From Gracilaria vermiculophylla (lineage: Eukaryota > Rhodophyta > Florideophyceae > Gracilariales > Gracilariaceae): a stretch of DNA of 64,000 bases. The notes below the pieces were generated by a model that saw only the letters and a program-made list of their open reading frames with translations, was not told the DNA's origin and made no database searches. The stretch covers positions 465,527 through 529,526 of the forward strand of contig JAHNZQ020000016.1 of NCBI GenBank assembly GCA_019155205.2, written 5' to 3'. The first letter of the stretch is position 1. Each line of letters begins with the position of its first letter. Shown one piece after another: positions 43,559-52,347 of the stretch. The position numbers were made by a program, and so were the translations under genes.

Positions 43559-45481
43559 ATGTTCGTCACTTCCGTGCAGCCTACTTCATTTACACAGCAG
43601 TCGGGCCGAGACAGTCGCTACTCTTCATCCCTTGCAATGAGAGTGAAAGCAGCGTTCGTGAAAACGGGCTGTATACCGGAGCGAAGAACGCGGCAAGCAG
43701 CCCAATGTGATGCAAATCGCCGGGGCGCGTTCGTGCGGATGGTGGCACACGCCAAGCACAGGCCAGCAAGTGTTTCCCCCTCAGTGAAGCTTCCAAATTC
43801 AGCAGCGATTGACAAGAATCAGAAGACGGTCCACGTTTACGACACGACCTTGAGGGACGGTTCACAGGGTGAGGGCATTTCGTTCACTGTTCCTGATAAG
43901 ATCAAAATTGCGCATCGTCTTGATCAATTTGGCGTTCACTACATTGAGGGGGGATGGCCTGGAAGCAACCCAAAGGACGAAGCGTTCTTTGCGCAATGTA
44001 AAGGCCTCAAGAACGCCAAATTGGTAGCATTTGGTAGCACTCGCTACAAGCACTCGACGTGCGAGAAGGATAAGAATGTTCTTGCATTGGTTCAGGCCGA
44101 TACGCCAGTGGTCACTCTCGTGGGAAAGGCGTGGAATAAGCAAGTTGAAATTGTTCTCGAAGCCTCTCTTGAGGAAAACCTCGCCATGATTTCGGAGACG
44201 GTGCAATTTTTTAAGCTTCGAGGGAAGGAAGTGATGTTGGACGCTGAGCATTTCTTTGATGGATATAAGGCTGACCAAAACTACGCTCTGTCATGTCTGC
44301 GTGCCGCCGCAGAGGCCAACGTCGATGTGCTCGTGTTGTGCGACACAAATGGTGGAACGCTGCCGTGGGAGGTTGAAGATATCACCCGCGTGGTAGTTTC
44401 TGAGTTTCCTACCGTGCGGATTGGTGTGCATTGCCACAACGACATGGAACTGGCCGTCTCCAATTCGATTGCAGCCGTGCAAGCTGGTGCGTCGCTCGTT
44501 CAGGGTACGGTTAACGGATTCGGGGAACGCACAGGCAACGCGAATCTGATGAGCATTGTGCCCACCCTGGAGCTGAAAATGGGTTATCATTGCGTTGGAG
44601 ATCGCCTGTCACAGCTTACAAGCGTATCAAGGTACGCAGATGAAGTGGCAAGCCAACCGCATATTTCCAGCCGACCGTACGTTGGTGCTTCTAGTTTTGC
44701 ACACAAAGGGGGACTTCATGTAGCTGCCGTGCTCAAGGATGCGAACACGTATCAACACATTGACCCGGAGCTTGTCGGGAATGAGCGACGTATTCTCGTA
44801 TCCGAGTTGTCTGGGAAGCGAAATATTATCACGAAGGCAAAGGAGCTCGGACTGCACCCAGACGGAGACGAGGAGGGCTTGAAAGAGTTGAATGCGCGCG
44901 CAACATCTGTGCTGGAACAGGTGAAGGAGCTCGAAAACAAGGGCTACAGCTTTGAGGGGGCGGAAGCAAGCGTGGAACTGATGCTTCGACGCACCGTGAA
45001 CGGTTACAGACCACCGTTTGAACTTGTTGACTTTTCCGTGTCGACGAACAACAAGCGCGTGGTCTACGGAGACAACGCGGAAGGCACGCCGCGGAATGAG
45101 TCGGTGACGCAGGCCTCTGTGAAACTTGCGTTGTTGGGACCGAAGGACGGGGGCGATTTGTGTCCGACAAAGGTGTGCTTTGAAGTAGCGGAGGGGAATG
45201 GCCCTGTGGATGCGGTGAACGGAGCGCTTCAGAAATGCCTGTTGCCGGTTTATATGCCGTTGCGAACTGTGTCCGTGGTTGACTACAAAGTGCGTATACT
45301 GGACAACGCAAGTGGAACGGCGGCCATTACTCGGGTGATGGTGGATTTCGAAGACTCGTCAAACGGGAAGAGATGGACGACTGTGTATGCTCATGCCAAC
45401 ATCATTGTGGCTTCCGTGAACGCTCTGATGGACGGGTTTGAAGTGGCCATGTGGGATCAATTGCCGCAGTGCATTTTATAG
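43559..45481 (+). CDS. cimA: Citramalate synthase (CimA-type), plastid-targeted
   Basis: A 640-residue intronless protein. Residues about 1-85 (MFVTSVQPTSF...) are rich in Ser, Arg and Ala with few acids and a Phe near the start, fitting a red-lineage plastid transit peptide. The catalytic HMGL-like TIM barrel follows: VYDTTLRDGSQGEG (about 93), the IEGGWPGSNPKDE segment typical of CimA, and the metal-binding HCHND motif. NGFGERTGNANL and SSFAHKGGLHVAAVLKD complete it. A LeuA-type dimer/regulatory domain spans about 480-630. CimA condenses pyruvate with acetyl-CoA to (R)-citramalate, giving 2-oxobutanoate for isoleucine without threonine. The GGWPGSNPKD form separates it from 2-isopropylmalate synthase, though a LeuA-like role cannot be fully excluded. 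The regulatory domain suggests isoleucine feedback. Confidence 0.85.
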   Translation: MFVTSVQPTSFTQQSGRDSRYSSSLAMRVKAAFVKTGCIPERRTRQAAQCDANRRGAFVRMVAHAKHRPASVSPSVKLPNSAAIDKNQKTVHVYDTTLRDGSQGEGISFTVPDKIKIAHRLDQFGVHYIEGGWPGSNPKDEAFFAQCKGLKNAKLVAFGSTRYKHSTCEKDKNVLALVQADTPVVTLVGKAWNKQVEIVLEASLEENLAMISETVQFFKLRGKEVMLDAEHFFDGYKADQNYALSCLRAAAEANVDVLVLCDTNGGTLPWEVEDITRVVVSEFPTVRIGVHCHNDMELAVSNSIAAVQAGASLVQGTVNGFGERTGNANLMSIVPTLELKMGYHCVGDRLSQLTSVSRYADEVASQPHISSRPYVGASSFAHKGGLHVAAVLKDANTYQHIDPELVGNERRILVSELSGKRNIITKAKELGLHPDGDEEGLKELNARATSVLEQVKELENKGYSFEGAEASVELMLRRTVNGYRPPFELVDFSVSTNNKRVVYGDNAEGTPRNESVTQASVKLALLGPKDGGDLCPTKVCFEVAEGNGPVDAVNGALQKCLLPVYMPLRTVSVVDYKVRILDNASGTAAITRVMVDFEDSSNGKRWTTVYAHANIIVASVNALMDGFEVAMWDQLPQCIL

Positions 45482-45555
45482 TGTAGATGAGACAAGTGCG
45501 CAGGGTTTTGGTACGATTCGCATGGTTTGTTGTAAATACGTGACTAGCGTGCAGA

Positions 45556-46590
45556 CTAGACGAGGCGGGCAATCTTGTTGCGGTTTTTGCGCTTTGGTGC
45601 CGAGCAAGACGGTGCGGTGGGCTGCTGCGTACCGTGCGGAGGTGGTTGGTGGCGATTGACGGACGGCTGCGGTGGGCAACTGGGGTTATTAGCCGCTCTT
45701 GTGGGGGGGGACTGAGGGGGCTGGGGACCGGCGGAGGTGCTGTGACACACATAGGGTTGCTCAACGGATGCGGGAGGCGGCTGCGACGGCTGTTGGTGGT
45801 GTTGTTGATCATGTGGGTCGATGGTTGACGGGTGGCGGTGCACAAAAAGGGTGCGAGTGGTGTTGGCGTGGGCGATACGCTGCTTGGCGCGTTGCACGAG
45901 TTGGCGCTGATTACTCTTGTTGTGCTTGAGACGCTGAATGCGAAGGCGTGTGGAGCGCATCTTTTGGTGGCGGCACTGCACCGCGACGTGGGCGGTGGCG
46001 AAGGCGCGGGCGGAGGCCAGGCACATGGAGGCGGCGCTCATGCGGCGGAACGGCGGATGGTGCTGGAGCGGCTGGCCGGCAAGCATCGGGGCGGCGTGCA
46101 GCGCGCGCACGCCGTGGGCATCGGGAGGTGGGTCGGCGTGCTGGTGCTGGGCGCCGGCGGCCAGCAGGCAGGCCTCCATGGAGGCGACGGCGACGATGAG
46201 CGACTCATGCAGGGCGGCGAGCAGCGGCTCGCTGGGCGTGGGCTGCAGCGGCACGAACATGACGAGCGGCAGCGAGGCTTTATCGACGCAGGTGAGGCGC
46301 AGCTGCGGCGGGTGCGCGTGCAGCTGCGCCGTGGTGCGCGGCGCGGCCAGCACGAGCGAGAGCAGCGCGGCGGACGGCGGGCGCGGCGAGCCCGCGACGC
46401 GCGCGGCGGGCAGCGCGTCGGCGACAACCGGCGCGTGGTAGGCGCGCGCGCCGAGCAGCAGCTCGAGACGCTGCTCGCGCAGGCGCGCGAAGAGCTGGCG
46501 CGGCGGTGCGGCGGCGGCTGCGGCGGTGGCGGCGGCGGCGGCGGCGGGTGGCACGGCGACGGCGTGGAAGCGGTCGCGCAGCGGGAACAT
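45556..46590 (-). CDS. Hypothetical protein, Gln/Pro/His-rich C-terminus
   Basis: Read from ATG 46590 (MFPLRDRFHAVAVPP...) it gives 344 residues. After a poly-Ala stretch, residues about 35-165 look folded, with alternating strands and helices (LFARLREQRLELLLGARAYH; LRLTCVDKASLPLVMFVPLQ; ALHESLIVAVASMEACLLAA). From about 220 on it is basic, then a Gln/Pro/His low-complexity tail. No domain is recognised. The ATG lies only 17 nt after the stop of the PTRHD1-like gene on the same strand, extraordinarily close for two eukaryotic genes. It may instead be a 3' exon of that transcription unit. GC falls from very high at the N-terminus to moderate at the C-terminus. Confidence 0.45.
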   Translation of the reverse strand: MFPLRDRFHAVAVPPAAAAAATAAAAAAPPRQLFARLREQRLELLLGARAYHAPVVADALPAARVAGSPRPPSAALLSLVLAAPRTTAQLHAHPPQLRLTCVDKASLPLVMFVPLQPTPSEPLLAALHESLIVAVASMEACLLAAGAQHQHADPPPDAHGVRALHAAPMLAGQPLQHHPPFRRMSAASMCLASARAFATAHVAVQCRHQKMRSTRLRIQRLKHNKSNQRQLVQRAKQRIAHANTTRTLFVHRHPSTIDPHDQQHHQQPSQPPPASVEQPYVCHSTSAGPQPPQSPPTRAANNPSCPPQPSVNRHQPPPHGTQQPTAPSCSAPKRKNRNKIARLV

Positions 46591-46607
46591 GGCGGCGCGG
46601 CGCGGCG

Positions 46608-47003
46608 TCAGAAGGGCTCGAGCCCCGCGGTGAGGGCGCGGAGGGCGCGGCGCGACGCGAGTAGCCCGAGCGAGACGAGACGGTCGTGCGCGCCGTCGTC
46701 GAGCAACACGTAGGGCACGCGCTGCGCGGCGGCGCGGCGCGCGAGGCGGCGCAGGTCGTCGGGCGCGGCGGCCACCATGACGCGCGTCTCGGTGGCCGCC
46801 AGCCAGCGGCGGCAGCGCCCCGGGCGCGCGCAGACGCGCAGCGCCAGCCGCGCCGCCAGCGCCGCGGCGTGCGCCGCCAGCCGCGCCGGCGCCGCGCCGC
46901 GCGCCGCGCGCCCCACCACCACCACCAGCGCGTCCGGCTCCTCGTCGCCGCGCCGCCGCCGCAGCAGCGCGCGCCCCGCCAAAGCGCGCGCTCCGCCGCG
47001 CAT
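46608..47003 (-). CDS. PTRHD1: PTRHD1-like (peptidyl-tRNA hydrolase 2 fold) protein
   Basis: A 131-residue protein from ATG 47003, close to the 140 residues of animal PTRHD1. After a basic Arg/Gly/Ala lead it reads EEPDALVVVVGRAARGA (first strand), an Ala-rich helix, RVMVAAAPDDLRRLARRAAA (strand and helix), PYVLLDDGAHDRLVSLGLL (strands) and ALRALTAGLEPF (last helix). This order matches PTH2-fold proteins of the PTRHD1 branch. PTH2 enzymes release stalled peptidyl-tRNA; PTRHD1 itself has an uncertain role. Extreme GC content biases residues to Ala, Arg and Gly and lowers certainty. It diverges from the RING-H2 gene across about 420 bp of pyrimidine/GC-rich sequence. Confidence 0.55.
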   Translation of the reverse strand: MRGGARALAGRALLRRRRGDEEPDALVVVVGRAARGAAPARLAAHAAALAARLALRVCARPGRCRRWLAATETRVMVAAAPDDLRRLARRAAAQRVPYVLLDDGAHDRLVSLGLLASRRALRALTAGLEPF

Positions 47004-47420
47004 CGCTTCCGCGCCGCGCCCGCCGCCCAGTCGCCGCCGCCACCGCGCGCCGCGCTGAGCGCCGACCTGGCGCCCGCCCGCGCGCCGCGCCGCCCCCCCG
47101 GCAGCCAATTTTTTTCGCGCTTTTCGCCCCCCCTCCCGCCTCCGCCGTGCCACCCGCTTTTCAGCGCCCGCAACGCACCACACCAAGTCATCGGCCGCGT
47201 CCCGTCCCACCGCGCGCCCTTCCCCCTTCCGCCTGTAGTCCACGTCCCCCCCCACCCCCCCCCTTTCCCCCCTCCCCACCTTTACCCCGCGCCGCTCCCT
47301 GCCCTCATTCTCCTCCACCCCACTCCTCTCCCGCCCATCCCCCCTCCTCATCCCGTACAACCACCCTCCGCCCACCACCCCCCCGCGCTGGCGCCCGGTC
47401 GCCGCCCCCGCTCCAGGCCC

Positions 47421-48137
47421 ATGCCGGCGCCGCCACCGTTCCCCAGCGACCTCTCCGACGACTGGCAGTGGGGCCCGCCCGGTGAACTGCCTCCCCGACT
47501 GCCCTTCCAGCCCCACCATCCGCCCTTGCTCCGCCGAGCCGCCGCCGCCGCCGCCGCCGTCGCCGCCGACCCGCCCCCCGCCCCCCGCCGCCACCGCCTG
47601 CTCCCGCGCGCGCGCTCGCGCGTGCACACGCACATCCCCGAGCCATGGCTCGCGCGCGCCTGGGACTACGGCGCCCAGCGCATGCCGCTCATGTTCGATG
47701 AGCGCGCCGACTGGGAGGCGTTCGACCCCGCGCACTCGCCCATCCCCGCGCGCCGCCGCCTGGCCACCCGCCCGTACCGCCCGCACGCCAGGCGGCGCGT
47801 CCCGCGCCTCTCGCACTTTTTGGGCTTCCGCATCTCGCGCCGACGCGCCCCGGCCGCCAGGGACGACGACGACTCGCTCGGGCTTACCTACGAGGAGTTG
47901 CTGGAATTGGACGACGGCAACGTGCGCTGCGGGCTGTCCAAGGACGAGCTGGACGACCTTGCCACCTTTGAGGCCTCCAAGGAGCACTTGAGCTTGGACT
48001 GTCACATATGTTTGGACCGTTTTGATTATGGCGTCCCGCTCGTCATGCTGTCGTGTGATCACGTTTATCACAAACATTGTATACACACATGGCTCAAACA
48101 GAAGCGCTCTTGTCCCATCTGTCGTTGCGATCTGTAA
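47421..48137 (+). CDS. RING-H2 E3 ubiquitin ligase
   Basis: A 238-residue protein from ATG 47421; the frame is open far upstream, but that part is Pro/Arg/Ala translation of GC-rich promoter DNA, so the internal ATG is preferred. A Pro/Ala-rich N-terminus is followed by a Trp/Arg region, an acidic helix (LTYEELLELDDGN) and a C-terminal RING-H2 finger at about 195-237. The finger reads CHIC, a loop, CDHVYHKHC, a spacer with IHTWL, and CPIC, giving C3H2C3 spacing. Such fingers recruit E2 enzymes for ubiquitin transfer. The Leu and Trp that contact E2 are present. No membrane segment is seen, so it is likely soluble. Substrate unknown. Confidence 0.85.
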   Translation: MPAPPPFPSDLSDDWQWGPPGELPPRLPFQPHHPPLLRRAAAAAAAVAADPPPAPRRHRLLPRARSRVHTHIPEPWLARAWDYGAQRMPLMFDERADWEAFDPAHSPIPARRRLATRPYRPHARRRVPRLSHFLGFRISRRRAPAARDDDDSLGLTYEELLELDDGNVRCGLSKDELDDLATFEASKEHLSLDCHICLDRFDYGVPLVMLSCDHVYHKHCIHTWLKQKRSCPICRCDL

Positions 48138-48479
48138 CGCTTGGCGCCCCCCACCCTCCTCCCTCTCCGCCATTCTTTTTTTCACGCACACACGTCTTGC
48201 CTGCTTTGCACTGCGTAGCGCCTCAACTGCAGTCGCATGTCTGCTTCACATCGTAACCACTTTCACTTGTTAAATCACACACCGCCGTCACTCTACTTGC
48301 CTGCACCCTCCCCCCTCCCCCCCCTGTGTCGCTGCGACGCACAGTTGAACAATGCGTGCTGTGCGCCGCTGTGCAGCCCGCCCGCACGTGTGTGGTTTGA
48401 GCGCTGTGCGCGCTGCGCTTGTTGGTTTGTGCACTCGTATGTACTCTAATCATCAGCTTGAGTGTTAGCGTCGCTAATG
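48138..48479. other. 3' flank of RING-H2 gene; nothing else seen
   Basis: Pyrimidine-rich sequence after the RING-H2 stop, with a CCCTCCCCCCTCCCCCC run near 48305-48325. No ORF of note. Confidence 0.35.
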
Positions 48480-49320
48480 GCGCGGCTGCTCGAGAAGCGG
48501 CGGTTGGGCGCTCGCTGAAGCGGCGCGCGCGCGTGCTCGCCCCCGTCGCCGCGCGGCTCGTGTGTTTCGGCGCTGCGCGGGCGACGGGTGCGCGTGGGCG
48601 CCAACGGCTCTGACGCGCGGCGTGCGTCACGAAGGCGCGGCGCTGTTTCCACCGCTGTCTCGGGTGTTTTCCGGTGCGCGGCCAACGCGCGTTGGCGGGC
48701 GGCTGGCCTTGTAAATGCATAGCTGTGCGCAAGCGGCGTGCCTGCGCTGCTCGCCGCGGCGGCGCGCGCGCAGGCGCGCTCTCTGCTCTGCTCGCCGCCG
48801 CAGACGGGCGCGCGCCGCTTCCGCGCCGCGCGCGCGGCGGCGGCGGGGGGGGGCTGCGAGAGGACGTGCGCTGCTTGGCGCGCTGCCGCGCCGCCGCGCC
48901 GCCGCGCCGCCGGACAGGTTGCAGCGCCACGTTGCAGCGGCGCGCCGCGCGGGGGCGGCCCCCCCCGCGCCCCCCCCCCGCGGCCGCGCGCCGTCGCCGC
49001 GCGCGCGCGGTCGCGGGAGCGGCCGACGTGGCGGCTGCACCGCGCCTTGCGCGCGCGCTGTGCGCACGCGCTGCGCCGGCGCTCGTCGCCGCCGCGCCGC
49101 ACGTGCGCTTTGCGAGTGCGCGCGCGCGGAGAGACGACGCCTCGCGCGCGCAGCGGCGACGGCGCCGTTGGCGGCGGCGCAGCGGCGCGACCTGGCGCGG
49201 CGCGCTGTCGAGGCGCGCGCCATGACGCGCCTTGCAGCCGGCGGCGGCGAAAGCGGGCCGCAGGCTTTCCCGCCCCCGTCCGTGTCCACCACGGCTGCGC
49301 GTTCCAACACGCGCGGCGTG
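48480..49320. repeat. Extreme GC island with GCG/CGC low complexity
   Basis: Dominated by GCGC, GCCGCC and GGCGGC runs, poly-G near 48843 and poly-C near 48961-48980. Because stops are rare in such DNA, long overlapping ORFs exist in nearly every frame on both strands; all read as Arg/Ala/Gly/Pro strings and none resembles a protein. It is CpG-dense and resembles the islands at 46.4-47.6 kb and 60.6-61.1 kb that sit at gene starts, but no gene start could be tied to this one. Confidence 0.6.
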
Positions 49321-52300
49321 CGCAAATGGCGTCGACCGCCGCTTTTTCCTTGCCCAATGTGCACCGCGCGGTGCGCGAGAGCAGTTGTCACAGATGTGAG
49401 CAATGCACAACGGCGACGTCGTGTGTGTTGAGCTGCGGATTCAGCAACGTTTGACAGCTGCGCCGTGGGGCCGCCAACAGTCTCGCGAGAAGAGAGGCGG
49501 TGGAAACGTGGTGCGCTATGCTACTGCAGTACGTTGGTTGAACTGCTGCCAAAGTTAGTAATCAGCCCCAAGAAGGCATGGGCTGAGCGTCGTCTTTTTG
49601 CACATCATAGGCAGCAGAGCGTGGCGTTTGGCGCTTCACAGCTCATCAAGCACAGTTGTGTGAGTGCCGCCCCCCTGACCACCTGTGCAGTTTGCAAGCC
49701 TCGCGCGCAGGCATACACCTGCTGGTGAATATGTGTACAGCATGTAACGTTACTTTGGTTTCGATTTTGCACCATGTTGCAACAAACGTTTGCTCTCATG
49801 ACTTGTGTGTTGATGAGTTTTCGCAAGGGGCACCGTTCGTCAAATCAGAGCACAAACACGTTGTTGAGCACATGTCCGAATCGTGTACTGCAGTTCATTT
49901 CCGGCTTAATAAGAGTATTGAACCAGTTGGTTTTCGCTCAACACACGTTCTCCATCTTCCGCAGAGTCGTGGCTTACTGTCATTCACTCTGTCGCTTCGG
50001 TGGACACATGGAGGCCTGCTGCAGTGCTGATCGTGCTCAGGTCACAGAGCATGTACATGTGCATGCGTTGTTCAGCTTAATTGTACACACTAAGTGTGCT
50101 ACACGAGTACACACAACCAATTACCACTCCCAGCGGAATAAGCAAGCCGCCTCTGACTTGCGTGTGTAATTGGACAACAGTGAACGGCGAATAAGGTGTA
50201 GAGCTAGTGTTGATAGTCCCAAACGCGCTCCATCACCGCAAATGGGCAACGAGGTGTTGCGCATTGGAGTAGAGGCACACGCCACAAGAAGAACGGATTT
50301 CTACTTTCTGCCGGAGTGGTGTCAGCAAGTACAAAAGTGCTCGCTGTGGCGATGTTCAGTCAACTGTGTGCCACCGTTCCAATGTTGTAATCATATTTCC
50401 ACATCAAACTGCGCCAAACTTGTTCATATGCACGCTTATTCCGAGCATCGCAGAATGATTCCTCCGACGCACGGGCCACGCACTCCACCCAAATAGATGT
50501 GCTGTGTGGTGCGGGGGGGCGGGAGAACGCTGTCGCACCATTTCCTCCGTGACAAAACGTACTTGGGCTTTGTCATACCAAAATGTGAATCATTCACCCG
50601 CTGCACCTGCATGTCGTGATTCGCGGCGCAGGCTGGCGAAAAAGAAAGCGTGCGCGTCTTGCACTGTAATGCGCCTTTCACTCGCCTCCGCCGCAGATGG
50701 GACCTTCCCTTGCGTCAACATGCTTCCCGACACCCATTTTGGTGCTGCGCAAATTCGGAGGGGAGCAATGCTGGCGCATCCCTGCGAAAGCGCTCACGTC
50801 CCGGTTTGAGAAAGCCGCTTGTCTTCGTTCGTTTGGTGCCGCACTCTGGTCCGCGTGCTGCTCATTTTGCAGCTCAACACAGTCGCAGCACGCACACGAC
50901 GGTTTTCGCCGGTTCTCACTCTTTTTCGTGCATGGCGTGCACATTTGTGTTTGTTGCTCTCAGGCAAGCGCTTGTAATACTTTTTGCTTCTTTCTCGTAA
51001 CATATTCAGTTCGGGTTGTTGTACGGTAAAGCACACACCCCGTAGCGCATCATCATCCTCAAGTTGCTGCGGTTGCTGTCGTGTGACCAAATATGTTTAT
51101 TTTAATGCACGTATCAAGGAGCAATGCAGTTCCATATATTTGACGGGCAGCGCGTGCGCACACCTGCTTCTTGTTCATCATTCGTTTGTTTTCTTGCACA
51201 ACACAAAATGAATCTTTCAAATAAATGTGAAAATTCCTTTTGAATAAAACAGTACCCTCAAAAAGAGACGGAACATGTGTCGCCGAGTTCAATGCCGTCA
51301 CGTGCAACTCGGGCAAGTGTTTCCACTATTCAAAAGTGACCATGTACTGCATGAAATATCAAGACGATGGAAGCTTTTGTTCGCACCAAGCTCTTATCAT
51401 CAGAGCACCATCACTTTGGTCGCCTCTCATTCATCAGAACACCTATTCCGCTGCTGCGGCCTGAAAACGGTCCACCACGGGCAAGTAACAAGGTACACAA
51501 TCAAAGCTCGAACCACAGCTCGCAAAAGGCGTCCGAAATACGCGTCACAGTTTGGCTGCCACCAAGTTGAAGGGCAACCACCACTGCCGCCGGTCAACAC
51601 TTTGTATCACAAATTCTACTCTCATCTGCGCTCATCACGTCGGTATCCCCGAGGTGCATCAACAAACGCTTTGCGCCATGCCTGTCGTCAGCCGCTAAAC
51701 GCCATCTACGCAAAAGAAAGCACTTTTGGACACGTGCCGTCTGCCCCACATACTTCACCGCTCCAAATGTCAAGTGTTCGACAACAAATAGCGGCGACGG
51801 CCGGGAGCGGCACCCTCAACTTTTGCGGCGCGTGCGTCGCTGTACGCCCCCGCCAGCCGCCAGCCGCCAGCAGGCGCCATGTGCGCGCGCCCCGCAGCAC
51901 AACAGCGCACAACGTTCCCAAGTCTGCTTTCTCTTCCTTTTGCGCAGCCAAACACAGCTTGCAGCCGCCAGCGAGTGGAGCGTGGCGCTGCACAATTTCC
52001 AAAATTGAAATCTCACTGTCGTAATTCCAAATCGCCCCGCCGCTTCGCGCTACGCGTCCGCGCAGCGGGGGTCCTCCAGCGGGGGCGCATTCACGGGCCT
52101 CCTGCTGGTGGAATGATCCCCGATGCATGTTTAGTCGCAATGTTGAAAGCGCAGCGCTGTACCTTCCCCGCTGCGATCGACTCCCTCTCCCCCTCCTCCG
52201 CCAAGCACCTTGTCGCCGCTCACTCTCACTCGTCGCATCAGCCCTGCTGCTCGCTTGCGCCCTCGGAGCAATCGCCGGTGCAAATGTCCTGCGTGTGAAC

Positions 52301-52347
52301 TTGCACTGCGCTCAACCTATCTTCTCAGTAACCGCGCGCAGCCGATC
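49321..52347. other. No gene recognised, 3 kb
   Basis: Moderate-GC sequence with many ORFs of up to 249 residues (51275-52024) on both strands. None shows domain, motif or even composition expected of a folded protein; Cys, His and Arg are over-represented as in random translations. It ends at the PLAA start. A GC-rich pocket at about 51800-52080 lies within 500 bp of that start and may belong to the promoter. Confidence 0.4.

Noticed and set aside
46686..47420. Upstream 245 codons of the RING-H2 open frame
   Set aside because: They translate the divergent promoter and the antisense of the PTRHD1-like gene; the ATG at 47421 gives a sensible N-terminus.
48223..49454. Several ORFs of 180-395 residues on both strands in the GC island
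   Set aside because: Stop codons are rare in GCG-rich DNA; all frames read as Arg/Ala/Gly/Pro strings with no domain, so they are composition effects.
50165..50496. 108-residue plus-strand ORF
   Set aside because: No similarity to any family and random-like Cys/His content.
51275..52024. 249-residue plus-strand ORF
   Set aside because: No domain, Cys/His/Arg-rich random-like composition, and overlapping ORFs of similar quality on the other strand.
52210..52347. N-terminal extension of the PLAA open frame
   Set aside because: The family starts at MYKLR-type sequence right where ATG 52348 lies; the upstream residues are Arg/Ser/Cys-rich and unrelated.
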